The notes: generated from the sequence alone by a model not told the origin. A stretch of 41,290 bases of DNA from an uncultured Clostridia bacterium (GCA_947632015.1 CANRNP010000010.1:1-41290); one strand, 5' to 3'; shown: positions 16,266-25,158, numbered from the stretch's first letter. Program-made: numbers and translations.

Positions 16266-16574
16266 ATGGATATTATAGAAAGGATAAAGGAGTTGCGCGA
16301 TGAACGAGGTTGGAGCACCAACCGTCTCGCTCTCGAAGCGGAATTAACGCAGTCAACGGTGTCTGCCTTACTTACAAAAACAAATTCCCTGCCAAGCCTC
16401 GATACGCTCACGCGCCTGTGCGAAGCGTTCGGCGTAACGCTCGCGCAATTCTTTATGGAGGAAGAGGAGAGCGAACTCGTCAGCGCGCAGGAAAAAACCC
16501 TCTTGAAACAGTACCGAAAATTGTCCGAAAAAAAGAAAAAAGCAGTGCTCGCACTGCTCGAAGATCAACGTTGA
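16266..16574 (+). CDS. XRE-family helix-turn-helix regulator
   Basis: The 102-residue protein is a Cro/C1-type DNA-binding domain: IKELRDERGWSTNRLALEAE, then LTQSTVSALLTK as recognition helix, then LPSLDTLTRLCEAFGVTLAQ. A short charged tail follows (KKKKAVLALLEDQR). It probably binds DNA as a dimer. It is divergent from the lipoprotein gene and lies beside the glycosidase, either of which might be its target; no operator is evident. The ATG lies 6 bases after TATAAT without a ribosome site, so it is probably translated from a leaderless mRNA. Confidence 0.85.
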   Translation: MDIIERIKELRDERGWSTNRLALEAELTQSTVSALLTKTNSLPSLDTLTRLCEAFGVTLAQFFMEEEESELVSAQEKTLLKQYRKLSEKKKKAVLALLEDQR

Positions 16575-16594
16575 TAACAATCCCAAAAAGGGAA

Positions 16595-16625
16595 AAAGAG
16601 CAACCGAACCCTCGGCTGCTCTTTT
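16595..16625. terminator. Bidirectional terminator between XRE and GH43 genes
   Basis: AAAGAGCAACCGA pairs with TCGGCTGCTCTTT (one mismatch) around a 4-base loop. A-rich sequence lies on one side and CTTTTCTTT on the other, so it can serve the two convergent genes. Confidence 0.75.
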
Positions 16626-16627
16626 CT

Positions 16628-17626
16628 TTATGAATTGATGTTTTTTTGCCGCTCGTTTTCGAACGGGGTGTTGTAAAGTTCGCCCGCTTCCGGTTTGAAT
16701 ACGGGCGCGCCGGTCTCGTCAAAGAGGACTTTGAGCACATGCGCGTGACGGTTGTGATCGTTGAGAGGGTCGCCCGAAATCTTTTCGTAACTGCGGAAAT
16801 GAAGCAGGGTGAGCTGTTCCCCTTCGTCGCCGAGCACAAAACAGTTGTGCCCCGGTCCGTACATCTTCAACGATTCGTCGGTCATGAGCACGGGGCGCCG
16901 CCCCTTGTGCCAGGAACGGGGATCCAACAGGTCGGAATTTTCGTCCGCCGTGAGCATTCCCATGCAATAACATGCGCCCGTTGCCGACGCCGAAAAAGTG
17001 CAATAGATCTTTCCGCCATGCTTCAACACGGCGGGACCTTCATTTACCCAAAAACCGCCGTCGCGCTCCCAGGCGTAGTCGGGCGTGGTGAGGAGCACCT
17101 GCACCGTTTTGAGCTGGGTGGGGGATTCGAGTTCGGCGAGATACAGATTCGAGATCCCGTTGACGTTTCCCACCTTCTGCGCCCAGATCGTGTACCACAC
17201 GCCCCTGTGCTCGAACACCGTCATGTCGAGGGAAAAATCGGTGAAAGAATAGGGATCGCCCTCGGCGGCGAGCATCATGCCGCCCTCTTCCCAGTCGTCC
17301 GTCATGGGGTCGTCGCCCTTGCAAATGAGGGTGTAAGGTCTGATCTTCCAACGTTCGGGAAGTTCGCCCGCGGCAAAATAGATCACCCACTTGCCCATGA
17401 TATAGTGGATTTCGGGCGCCCAGATATGGCTTGCCATCAGCCCGACGTGATGCCGCGTCCAAACGACGCGCGCGTGCGCGGAAGCGATGCCGTTTACGGT
17501 GTCCGCACAGCGGATCTCGATGCGGTCGTACTTCGGGCAGGTCGCCGTAAAATAGTATTTTCCGTCGGTGTGTTTATAGAGAAAGGGGTCCGCGCGTTGC
17601 GGAACGAGAGGAGAGAGATACTTCAT
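16628..17626 (-). CDS. Glycoside hydrolase family 43 (arabinofuranosidase/xylosidase type)
   Basis: The 332-residue protein has the five-bladed-propeller signature of GH43: RADPFLYKHTDGKYYF with the general base D13, FSLDMTVFEH with the pKa-modulating D134, and WVNEGPAVLKHGGKIYC with the general acid E196. It has no signal peptide, so it acts in the cytoplasm, likely removing arabinose or xylose from imported plant oligosaccharides. AAGGAAG precedes the ATG. No transporter or other sugar gene adjoins it. Family assignment is firm, substrate is not. Confidence 0.9.
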   Translation of the reverse strand: MKYLSPLVPQRADPFLYKHTDGKYYFTATCPKYDRIEIRCADTVNGIASAHARVVWTRHHVGLMASHIWAPEIHYIMGKWVIYFAAGELPERWKIRPYTLICKGDDPMTDDWEEGGMMLAAEGDPYSFTDFSLDMTVFEHRGVWYTIWAQKVGNVNGISNLYLAELESPTQLKTVQVLLTTPDYAWERDGGFWVNEGPAVLKHGGKIYCTFSASATGACYCMGMLTADENSDLLDPRSWHKGRRPVLMTDESLKMYGPGHNCFVLGDEGEQLTLLHFRSYEKISGDPLNDHNRHAHVLKVLFDETGAPVFKPEAGELYNTPFENERQKNINS

Positions 17627-17679
17627 AAACTTCCTTATTATTTTGCTCTTCGAGCTTTGACGCCGATCTTGAAGGTCGG

Positions 17680-20187
17680 TTATTTCTTTTTCTTCTTTTT
17701 GTGCGGCACGAACAGGACATAAGCCGCCACAACGCCCACCGCAACCACGCTGAGCACGATGATGAGACTGACGCGCAGAGCGTCGGGATCGCCCGTCTGG
17801 ATCATCTTATCGGTGACCTGCGCGGTGTATTCCACGCCATCCTTCGTAAAGCGGACAAAGTAGAGATTGTTCTTCCCTTCGTAGATCTTCACCTGCGTGC
17901 GCTCGGTGACGAGGAGAGTATCGCCGTTTTCGGCGCGGAAGAGCACCCCTTCTTCACTCGCTTTGAGATAGCCGAGCGTGTATTCATCGGGCAGGGAAGG
18001 AACGGGCATCGTCTCGCTCAGATAGGAGAGGGGAACGTAGCCCGCCGTATTGCCGTAACGGACGTAGCCGAACCCGAACATGCCGCCGCATTCCACCGTG
18101 GCGAGCAGGGTGAGCTCGGTCGCCCGCGGGAGACGTTCGATCGTGAGCGGCTCCGAAAGGCAGGGATAGTAGGAGAGCGCGACTTCGCTCGCCGTATAGC
18201 GCGCCGCGGGAAGGACGTCCTCCCAAAGGAGGGGGACTTCGGTGCATGCGTCCGCGGGATAGAGCGCGATCGTGTAATCGTGATTTTCAAAGAGGGCGAC
18301 GAGGCGGAAATCGCCCCGCTCGGCAATTTCGATCCCCTTGCCCCCTTCGGGCGTGCGGTAATAGTCGACATAGGGGAAGTAGACGCTCTCCTCGCCGAGA
18401 TTTGCCGCGTCGACGCGGATCCCCGTCGCCCCGCTTGTGACTTCCGTAAAGGACAAACGGTCGCGTTCGGGCGTGGAGAACACCTCTTTATAGGCGTCCC
18501 CGGCGGGGATCGTCGAAAGAGAGGGGAAGGAGACGTTTTCGGTAGACGTCATAAAACTTCCGTACTGAAAATAGAGCTTGTTGTCCTCGAAGCCGAGCGC
18601 AAAGGAGACGAGATCGGGCATCTCCCGCTTGGCGAGATAGACGCATCCGCTCGCGTCGGCGGTTGCGAGCCGCGTCCCGTTTTGATATACGGCGTTCTCA
18701 TAGAGGTAGTAGAGCCCCCCGCCGAAGTCTGCGCGCAGAGAGCGGTATCCGCCCGGAAGCTGCCAGCCGTCGGTCATCAGTTCGCCGCTCTCGAAGTCGC
18801 GGTCAAAAAATTCTTCCTCGGTATAGCGCAGAACGCGGTTCTGCTGGTCCGCCACATAGAGATTTCCGTACACGTCGCTCGTAAGCGCGGTGGGGGAGTT
18901 GGCGCGGGTAATTTCCACGGCGCCCTCTTCCGCAACGCCGTAGTGATGTTCGGTAACATAGTAGCATCTGCCGAAAACCACGGCGACGCCCGTGACCGCG
19001 TTGGCGGTCGTGTGCACATAATAGGGCGTCTCTTCGCCGTAACGGTATAAAAGAACGCTCGATCCCACCCCCGCGGCAATCACATATCCGTCCGTCGCCA
19101 CGCAGTTCGCAACGCCCGAATCGAGCACGCCGAATTCTCCCGTGCGGGTATTGTAAACGGAGAGACGGGCGTTCCCGCAGTCGGCGGTGACGATCAGATC
19201 GCGCGCCCGCACCGTATCGCCCGCCTGCGCAAGGCGGTTCGGCGAGTCGGAATCGGCGGCGATCTCATAGCCCGTATAGCGCATTGCCGTCCCGTCCGTC
19301 TCCAACTCGCGCACGGTGGCGCCCTTTACGCAGTAGAGCTTTTCGCGGTAGACGGAGAGCGCGTTGAACCCGTCGCCGGGCAGAAGAAGGGTCGCGCCGC
19401 CTTCCAGCGTTGTCGTATAGAGCCCATTGCGGCTCTGTATGGCGCCGTTTACGGTGTAATAGATCTTTCCGCCGAGCACGGCGACGGAGGTGAGGTCCTG
19501 CACGATCTCCTCGCCCGCGAGCGGTTTCCACGAGGGCTCGAAGGTCACGCCGTTGTCGCGGTAAAGGTAAACCATGGAGTTGACGGCGCAGTGAAGCACC
19601 CCGTCCAAGACAAACAGATGGGGTGAGATGCTGGTGGAAGCGTCCAAGGAGCCGATCGTGCGGCTGCGGTCGTAGGAGATGCCCCCTCTGTGCGGGAAGG
19701 CGAGAAAAGTCGTCCTGCCGTTGGCGACCGCCGCCGTGTAGAGGGTATCGCCGTCGATCAAGAAGGTGGAGCAGGGGATCTCCGACTGGATCTGCGCCTC
19801 CTTCGTGGCAAAGCCGTAGAGGAAGAGGTGGGTGTCCTGGTCGGAAAAGAACAGCCGTCCGTCGGAGGTGAAGCCGATCTTCGTGATGTTGCGCGGCTCC
19901 AAGCCGCCGAGCGTCTGCACGAGATGGTCGTAACGCTCGTAAGCGGCGGCGTCTTTATCGTAGATGTAAAGACTGCTCCCGTCCGCCACGACGATGTAGG
20001 AATCGTTCATCGCAACGTCGGCGGGATGTTCGAGCGGGAGATATTGTTCAAAACTTCCCGGCAGGAAGAGCTCCGCGGAGGGCTCCGCTTCCGCAGAGAG
20101 CGCCCCGCGCGCAAAGACCCCCGCAAAAAGCAGGAGCATCGCCGCGCCGAAAACCGTGCCGAGAAAGAGTTTCATTCGTGCGTTCAT
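17680..20187 (-). CDS. Secreted beta-propeller and SH3-like protein with C-terminal membrane anchor
   Basis: The 835-residue protein starts with a signal peptide (LFLGTVFGAAMLLLFAGVFA). A long extracellular part with propeller-like phrases follows: VVADGSSLYIYDKD, IGFTSDGRLFFSDQDTHLFL, NLYVADQQNRVLRYTEEEFF. Near the end is an SH3-like stretch (GFGYVRYGNTAGYVPLSYLS). A single helix (SLIIVLSVVAVGVVAAYVLF) and the basic tail VPHKKKKKK stop transfer, so it is a type I membrane protein facing outward. I start at 20187, 6 bases after TATAAT (leaderless); 20175 is an alternative. Function unknown. The gene at 20882 has the same plan. Confidence 0.75.
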   Translation of the reverse strand: MNARMKLFLGTVFGAAMLLLFAGVFARGALSAEAEPSAELFLPGSFEQYLPLEHPADVAMNDSYIVVADGSSLYIYDKDAAAYERYDHLVQTLGGLEPRNITKIGFTSDGRLFFSDQDTHLFLYGFATKEAQIQSEIPCSTFLIDGDTLYTAAVANGRTTFLAFPHRGGISYDRSRTIGSLDASTSISPHLFVLDGVLHCAVNSMVYLYRDNGVTFEPSWKPLAGEEIVQDLTSVAVLGGKIYYTVNGAIQSRNGLYTTTLEGGATLLLPGDGFNALSVYREKLYCVKGATVRELETDGTAMRYTGYEIAADSDSPNRLAQAGDTVRARDLIVTADCGNARLSVYNTRTGEFGVLDSGVANCVATDGYVIAAGVGSSVLLYRYGEETPYYVHTTANAVTGVAVVFGRCYYVTEHHYGVAEEGAVEITRANSPTALTSDVYGNLYVADQQNRVLRYTEEEFFDRDFESGELMTDGWQLPGGYRSLRADFGGGLYYLYENAVYQNGTRLATADASGCVYLAKREMPDLVSFALGFEDNKLYFQYGSFMTSTENVSFPSLSTIPAGDAYKEVFSTPERDRLSFTEVTSGATGIRVDAANLGEESVYFPYVDYYRTPEGGKGIEIAERGDFRLVALFENHDYTIALYPADACTEVPLLWEDVLPAARYTASEVALSYYPCLSEPLTIERLPRATELTLLATVECGGMFGFGYVRYGNTAGYVPLSYLSETMPVPSLPDEYTLGYLKASEEGVLFRAENGDTLLVTERTQVKIYEGKNNLYFVRFTKDGVEYTAQVTDKMIQTGDPDALRVSLIIVLSVVAVGVVAAYVLFVPHKKKKKK

Positions 20188-20193
20188 GTCCCC

Positions 20194-20222
20194 ATTATAA
20201 CATGCGCGCGCACAAAATACAA
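20194..20222 (-). promoter_or_regulatory. Promoter of the propeller protein, leaderless start
   Basis: On the minus strand TTGTAT, 17 bases, TATAAT, then GGGGAC and the ATG at 20187. Transcription would start at or very near the start codon. Confidence 0.65.
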
Positions 20223-20302
20223 CTTTTTGGAGGGTAATTTCGCCCGCCCCGCCGAAAAAAAAGTTCGCCCCCGCCAAAAAAAATGGGCATATCGGCACCC
20301 GC

Positions 20303-20347
20303 TTGTCAACTTTCCGTGCTATCATAGAAAAGCAAACAAACGTTTGC
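20303..20347 (+). promoter_or_regulatory. Possible promoter and operator of the gene at 20370
   Basis: TTGTCA (20303-20308) is followed after 16 bases by TAGAAA, a weak -10. Directly downstream lies a perfect inverted repeat, GCAAAC-aaac-GTTTGC (20332-20347), placed where a repressor would block transcription. The repressor is not identified. Confidence 0.4.
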
Positions 20348-20369
20348 ATTTGTTTTTGCGAGGTATGAA

Positions 20370-21029
20370 ATGGAACAATATCTCTATGTAAAGGTTTTGC
20401 TCTATGCCTATCCCAAGCTCCCGATGTTGGAGGAAGCGACGAGGAGCGGGGCAGAGGTGCAGGCGGCGCTCTCTTTCCGCGCCTACGGCGACGCCGCCGC
20501 GCTTGCGGAGAAGATCATGGAGGAGATCTTGTACGCGAACAAATTGCATTTGCTCGCGCTCGCGCTGGATGAAGCGGTCGGGGAATGCGGCGAAACGGAG
20601 CAGTTTTTGCTCGAATATAAATATTTCCGCAGAAAAGCGGTGCTCAGAGACAGATTTTCGGGAATGGAAATTGCCTCTTCGGAGCGAAATTACTACCGTT
20701 TGCAGAACGCGCTCCTTTCCAAAATGGCGGGCTTGCTCGCGCGGCGGGGATATACCGAAAAGCGCTTTTTCGAGGAGTTCGGCGCGTTTGCCCCCTTCAT
20801 GCGGGTTTACCGCGCGCTCAAAGCGGGGAAGGAGCGGGCGGTCGTCAGGAAGAGGACGAAGCAGGAGATCGCCTTCCGCCGTCAGAATTCCTCCGCCGCG
20901 GAGGACTTGGGACGCTTGCCGCGGAGGACGAAAACGGCGATCGCGACGAGCGCGAACACGGCGGCGCAGATCACGGCGATCTGGACGGGCGAGGGCGCGG
21001 ACGAGGGCGCTCCTTCGGACGGCTCCTGA
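20370..21029 (+). CDS. Unrecognised helical protein overlapping a convergent gene
   Basis: The 219-residue product starts MEQYLYVKVLLYAYPKLPML after GAGG. Up to about residue 170 it looks like a real, mainly helical cytoplasmic protein (EQFLLEYKYFRRK, RGYTEKRFFEEFGAFAPFM). The last 50 residues (ATSANTAAQITAIWT and onward) are low-complexity and lie antisense to the membrane helix of the gene on the other strand, so they may be fortuitous extension. I do not recognise the family. It sits between two related membrane-anchored proteins and is not clearly part of the phage-like module. Confidence 0.55.
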   Translation: MEQYLYVKVLLYAYPKLPMLEEATRSGAEVQAALSFRAYGDAAALAEKIMEEILYANKLHLLALALDEAVGECGETEQFLLEYKYFRRKAVLRDRFSGMEIASSERNYYRLQNALLSKMAGLLARRGYTEKRFFEEFGAFAPFMRVYRALKAGKERAVVRKRTKQEIAFRRQNSSAAEDLGRLPRRTKTAIATSANTAAQITAIWTGEGADEGAPSDGS

Positions 21030-21574
21030 GTGCCCGATACCGGTTTGAGATAGTCGGTGTTGAGTTCGAAGAGGATGTCCTGCGTGGCGGGGACGTAGTC
21101 GAATACGCCGTCCGCGTACACATAGAAGAAGCGCGCCGTCCCCGAAAAGCTCGTGCCGTAATAGACGAACCGTTTTTCGATTTTATCGAAGGCGCCGCCG
21201 CCCATGCGGCCTTCCCCCGCGACGGAATAGGTCACGGAGATCTCCCGCCTGAGGTAGGGGCGCGCGGGGACGAAGTCGACGAAGGTGAGCGCATCCGTCT
21301 TGCAAAATCCCGTGATCGCCCGATAGGGCGCAACGTCGTCGAGATATTGCACCGCCGAAAAGAGGGTCCCTTCGTGCAAGATCCGTACATAGTAGGTGTA
21401 CGGGATGAGAAAGAGCCCGCTCTCCTCGTTTTCCGCGGCATAGAACCAGACGTCCTCCCGCGCGGCGACGGCATACTGCTCCGCCCCGTCGGCACGGGCG
21501 GGCACCGCGGGCAGGGGAAGGAGGGCGGCAAGTCCCGAAAAAAGGGCTGCAAGCAAGCAGAGAAAGTGTTTCAT
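20882..21574 (-). CDS. Secreted protein with C-terminal membrane anchor, SH3-like
   Basis: The 230-residue protein has a signal peptide (FLCLLAALFSGLAALLPLPA) ending near ARADG. An extracellular domain follows with SH3-like phrases (DVWFYAAENEESGLFLIPYT, YVRILHEG). A Pro/Ser linker, one helix (VQIAVICAAVFALVAIAVFV) and a basic tail RGKRPKSSAAEEF end it. I favour the ATG at 21574, seven bases downstream of a -10-like TATGAT; 21586 is possible. It has the same layout as the larger gene at 17680. It overlaps the convergent gene at 20370 by 148 bases. Function unknown. Confidence 0.7.
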   Translation of the reverse strand: MKHFLCLLAALFSGLAALLPLPAVPARADGAEQYAVAAREDVWFYAAENEESGLFLIPYTYYVRILHEGTLFSAVQYLDDVAPYRAITGFCKTDALTFVDFVPARPYLRREISVTYSVAGEGRMGGGAFDKIEKRFVYYGTSFSGTARFFYVYADGVFDYVPATQDILFELNTDYLKPVSGTQEPSEGAPSSAPSPVQIAVICAAVFALVAIAVFVLRGKRPKSSAAEEF

Positions 21575-21581
21575 AGCCGCT

Positions 21582-21610
21582 ATCATACCCCGCTTTCAGC
21601 CGCGTGAAAA
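21582..21610 (-). promoter_or_regulatory. Promoter of the SH3-like protein
   Basis: On the minus strand TTTTCA, 17 bases, TATGAT, 7 bases before the ATG at 21574: another apparently leaderless gene. It overlaps the region where the terminase promoter should lie. Confidence 0.45.
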
Positions 21611-21626
21611 TATTTATTTTATCGAA

Positions 21627-23051
21627 ATGGATGAGATTATAGAGAAAATCAGAGCGATCGAGGCGGAGCAATCGCGGCGGATACAGGCGGACAACCTCGC
21701 AAAATACAACAGGGGAGAACGGGTGCACGAAAAACAGCTTGCCTTCCACCGCTGCCGTAAGCGCAACCGCTGGGTGTTCGGCGGAAACCGCTCCGGGAAA
21801 ACGGAATGCGGCGCGGCGGAGACCGTATGGCTGGCAAGAGGCAACCATCCCTATCAGGAAAACAAGCCCGACGTGTTCGGCTGGGTCGTTTCGCTCTCCA
21901 TGCAGGTCCAGCGGGACGTCGCCCAGAAAAAAATTCTGCACTATCTCCGTCCCGACCAGATCGCGGACATCGTGATGAGCAGCGGGCGGAAGGACCGCCC
22001 CGAATACGGCATTGTCGATCAGATCATCGTAAAAAACGTGTTCGGCGGCACCTCCGTTATCGGCTTTAAGAGCTGCGACCAGGGCAGAGAGAAGTTTCAG
22101 GGGAGTTCTTTGGATTTCGTCTGGTTCGACGAAGAACCTCCCCGCGACATATATGAAGAGTGCCTTATGCGTGTTCTCGACCGCGAGGGGAAGATCTTCG
22201 GCACGATGACCCCGCTCAAAGGCTTGACCTTTCTCTATGAGGAGATCTACCTCAACCGCAAGCGCGACCCAGAAGTCTGGTACGAATTCATGGAATGGGG
22301 GGATAACCCCTTTCTCTCCGAAAAGGAGATCGCCCACCTGGAAAACACGCTCGACGAAACGACCCTGCAATCGAGAAGGTACGGCAGATTCTGCACCCGC
22401 GAGGGGCTCGTCTATCCCGAATTCGACGAGAGCGTGCACGTGATCCCGCCCTTCAACGTCCCGAAGGAGTGGCAGGACGTCATCAGCATCGACCCCGGTC
22501 TGAAAAACCCGCTCTCGGCGCACTGGTACTGCGTGGACTTCGACGGGAACGTGTATGTCGTCGCCGAGCACTACCGCGCGGGGGTGGGGGTGGACGAACA
22601 CGCGGAAGCCATTCGTGCGATCTGCGATAAGATCGGCTGGAAACGGGACCCAAAGGGCAGGATCTGCGCCCTCATCGACCCCGCCGCGGGACAGCGCACC
22701 CTCGCCTCCGCCAAGAGCGTGACCGAACTCTTTTACGAACGGGGCATCCTCGTCAACCCCAACGTCGATAAGGATGTATTCGGCGGCATCGCACGGGTAA
22801 AGAGCTATCTGAACCGGCAAAACGGATTGCCGGACCTGTATATCTTCGACAGCTGTACGGCGATGATCCGCGAATTCAAGGGGTATTTCTGGGGGAGCGG
22901 AGAGAGCCCCGTAAAGAGGGACGACCATGCGATGGACGAACTCAGGTACTATCTCATGTCCCGTCCCCGCTCCCCGCGGGAGGACGAGAGCGCCGCAAGC
23001 GCGGTGAAGCGGGACAAGGAGAGGCGGATAAGGCAACTGAAAAGAAGGTGA
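21627..23051 (+). CDS. terL: Phage large terminase subunit
   Basis: The 474-residue protein has all parts of a headful packaging motor. The ATPase shows Walker A GGNRSGKT (52-59), Walker B LDFVWFDEE (D168, E169 about) and coupling motif TMTPLKG (about 193-199). The RNase H-like nuclease shows aspartates in SIDPG (~289), ALIDPAAG (~351) and DDHAMDELRYY (~433-437). The length is normal. There is no Shine-Dalgarno site before the ATG; TATTTT lies 6 bases upstream, so it may also be leaderless. It would cut DNA and pump it through the portal. All nuclease and ATPase residues look intact. It opens the head gene module. Confidence 0.92.
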   Translation: MDEIIEKIRAIEAEQSRRIQADNLAKYNRGERVHEKQLAFHRCRKRNRWVFGGNRSGKTECGAAETVWLARGNHPYQENKPDVFGWVVSLSMQVQRDVAQKKILHYLRPDQIADIVMSSGRKDRPEYGIVDQIIVKNVFGGTSVIGFKSCDQGREKFQGSSLDFVWFDEEPPRDIYEECLMRVLDREGKIFGTMTPLKGLTFLYEEIYLNRKRDPEVWYEFMEWGDNPFLSEKEIAHLENTLDETTLQSRRYGRFCTREGLVYPEFDESVHVIPPFNVPKEWQDVISIDPGLKNPLSAHWYCVDFDGNVYVVAEHYRAGVGVDEHAEAIRAICDKIGWKRDPKGRICALIDPAAGQRTLASAKSVTELFYERGILVNPNVDKDVFGGIARVKSYLNRQNGLPDLYIFDSCTAMIREFKGYFWGSGESPVKRDDHAMDELRYYLMSRPRSPREDESAASAVKRDKERRIRQLKRR

Positions 23052-23054
23052 TTT

Positions 23055-23351
23055 ATGCAAGAGGACAAATTGAAGGACGCCGTGCTCAAAGTGGCGCTCG
23101 GATTTTCTCTCGAAGAGGTCACGGAGGAGTACGGCGTGGAGGACGGGGAGCTGAAACTCGTAAAGAGGAAGGAGACGCGGAAAGACATTCCGCCCGATCT
23201 CAAAGCGGCGAAATTGCTCCTCGAAGAAAAAGATTACGCCGCCCTTTCCGACGAGGAGTTGGAGCAAGAGCGGCAAAGGCTACTCTTAAAGTGGAAGGAG
23301 ATTTATGACGACGGAACAAACGGAACAGATAAAGAGGGAGGAAAAACGTAA
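23055..23351 (+). CDS. Small charged protein between terminase and portal
   Basis: The 98-residue product (MQEDKLKDAVLKVALGFSLE) is very acidic and basic in blocks and predicted helical; LGFSLEEVTEEYGV could be half of a helix-turn-helix. Genes at this place in phage modules may be small terminase subunits or minor head proteins. No family is recognised. GAAGGTGAT precedes the ATG 3 bases after terL, and the 3' end overlaps the portal gene by 47 bases, so it belongs to the module. Confidence 0.7.
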   Translation: MQEDKLKDAVLKVALGFSLEEVTEEYGVEDGELKLVKRKETRKDIPPDLKAAKLLLEEKDYAALSDEELEQERQRLLLKWKEIYDDGTNGTDKEGGKT

Positions 23352-25146
23352 ACGCGACCTCGTGCGGGAGATCCGCGAGGACTTTGCGGCGCGGCAACGG
23401 GAACGTAGGCAGCTCGAACTCGGCTGGCAGCTGAATATGAACTTCGTCAGCGGCAACCAGTATTGCGACGTCTCCCCCGCGGGAGAACTCGAAGAGGAGG
23501 ACCCCTCTTTCTACTGGCAGGCGAGGAGGTGCTTCAACCACATCGCCCCCACCATCGATACCCGTCTCGCGCGGCTCGCGAAGGTGCGCCCGACCCTCAA
23601 CGTACGCGCCTTTTCCGACGCGGAGGAGGACCTGAAAACGGCGCGCCTTTCCTCGAATATCCTGCGCTCGGTGAAAAACCGCGTCGGGCTCGACAAGGTG
23701 ATCTCCCGCGCGACCCTTTGGTCGGAGACGTGCGGCACGGCTTTTTATAAAGTCCTGTGGAATTTCGACGACGGGAACATCATCGGCACCGACGAGACGG
23801 GGCATTCCCTCAGAGAGGGGGACGTGAACGTCGTTGCGCTCTCCCCCTTCGAGATCTATCCCGATTCGCTCGCCGCGGAGGGGATGGAGGAAGTGAAGAG
23901 CCTCATCCACGCCAAGGCGGTGCCCGTTTCGGAGATACGGGAAAAATTCGGGGCGGAGATCGCGGGGCGGAAGATCGACGACTTCTCCCTCGTGCCCTAT
24001 TCTTCGGCGAGCGGCTGGAAGAAGCCCGCGGACGGCGACAGCCGCCCCGACCTTTCCGACCGCGAGATCCTCATCGAGCGCTATACGGTGCCCGACGGTG
24101 CGCATCCCGAAGGACGGCTCGAAATCGTGGCGGGGGACGTGTTGCTCTACGAAGGTCCGCTTCCCTACCGGAACGGGGACAGGGGAGAGCGGAAATTGCC
24201 CTTCGTGCGGCAGACGTGCGTGGAGCTCGCGGGCTCCTTCTTCGGGGGCTCGGTCGTCGACCGCATGATCCCCCTGCAACGCGCCTATAACGCCGTCCGC
24301 AACCGCAAACATGAGTTTTTGAACAGGCTCACGTCGGGCGTGATCGCCGTGGAGGACGGTTCGGTAGACGCGGAGGAGATCGCGGAGGACGGGCTGTATC
24401 CCGGCAAAGTGCTCGTCTACCGCCAGGGGAGCAAGGAGCCGCATTTTCTCGACTGCGGCGCTCTTCCCGCCGAATTCGAGGCGGAAGAGGAGCGCATTTC
24501 GGGAGAGTTCATCCTCTTTTCGGGGATGAGCGAGATCTCCCGCAACTCGGCGAATCCCACCCACGTCACTTCGGCGACCGGGTTACAGCTTCTGCTCGAC
24601 CAGGACACCGAGCGGATGCAGATGACGGTGGAGAGCGTGGATGGCGCCGTGAAGGAGATCGGAAAACAGGTGCTCCACCTCTACAAGCAATTCGCCGCGG
24701 CGAAACGGCTGTTGAAGATGACGGGCGAGGGGGGGAGCACGGAACTGCACTATTTCAGCGCGAGCGACATCTCCGCCGACGACGTGGAGTTCGATACGGA
24801 ATACGAAAAGACGCCGCAACAGGTGAAGGAAGAGACCCTCGCCCTGCTCTCGGCGGGGCTGCTCGGCGAAGAGGGCGCGCTCACGGAGGAAATGCGGGGC
24901 AAGATCCTCGATTCCCTCGGATACGGCAATTTCGAGACGGCGAGAGGGATCTCCAAACTCCACCTGCGCAAGGCGGAAAAGGAAAACGTGCTGCTTTTGA
25001 GCGCCGAGCTCGAAGCGGACAGCTACGACGACCACAAGCTCCATATCACGGAGCACACGCGCGCCCTTCTTTCGGGCGGCGAAGAGGACCCTGCGGTGAA
25101 GGCGCGCATCGAAAAACATATTGCGTCCCACCGCGCAAAAAGTTAA
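23305..25146 (+). CDS. Phage portal protein, P22-like
   Basis: The 613-residue protein starts after AAGGAG. It shows portal features of the P22 type: an N-terminal acidic-basic helix, NMNFVSGNQYCDVSPA, then FNHIAPTIDTRLARLAKVRP (the conserved block before the wing), IYPDSLAAEGMEEVKSLIHA, and a C-terminal helical crown rich in KEETLALLSAG. Portals form a dodecameric ring at one head vertex through which the terminase pumps DNA and to which adaptor proteins bind. Its size is near that of P22 gp1 (about 700) rather than the shorter HK97-type portals. The frame is intact. Confidence 0.88.
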   Translation: MTTEQTEQIKREEKRKRDLVREIREDFAARQRERRQLELGWQLNMNFVSGNQYCDVSPAGELEEEDPSFYWQARRCFNHIAPTIDTRLARLAKVRPTLNVRAFSDAEEDLKTARLSSNILRSVKNRVGLDKVISRATLWSETCGTAFYKVLWNFDDGNIIGTDETGHSLREGDVNVVALSPFEIYPDSLAAEGMEEVKSLIHAKAVPVSEIREKFGAEIAGRKIDDFSLVPYSSASGWKKPADGDSRPDLSDREILIERYTVPDGAHPEGRLEIVAGDVLLYEGPLPYRNGDRGERKLPFVRQTCVELAGSFFGGSVVDRMIPLQRAYNAVRNRKHEFLNRLTSGVIAVEDGSVDAEEIAEDGLYPGKVLVYRQGSKEPHFLDCGALPAEFEAEEERISGEFILFSGMSEISRNSANPTHVTSATGLQLLLDQDTERMQMTVESVDGAVKEIGKQVLHLYKQFAAAKRLLKMTGEGGSTELHYFSASDISADDVEFDTEYEKTPQQVKEETLALLSAGLLGEEGALTEEMRGKILDSLGYGNFETARGISKLHLRKAEKENVLLLSAELEADSYDDHKLHITEHTRALLSGGEEDPAVKARIEKHIASHRAKS

Positions 25147-25158
25147 AAGGAGAAAAAG

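Noticed and set aside
21183..24564. Long minus-strand open frames opposite terminase and portal genes
   Set aside because: They are antisense to proteins with clear motifs and have Arg/His/Pro-rich composition typical of antisense frames in GC-rich DNA.
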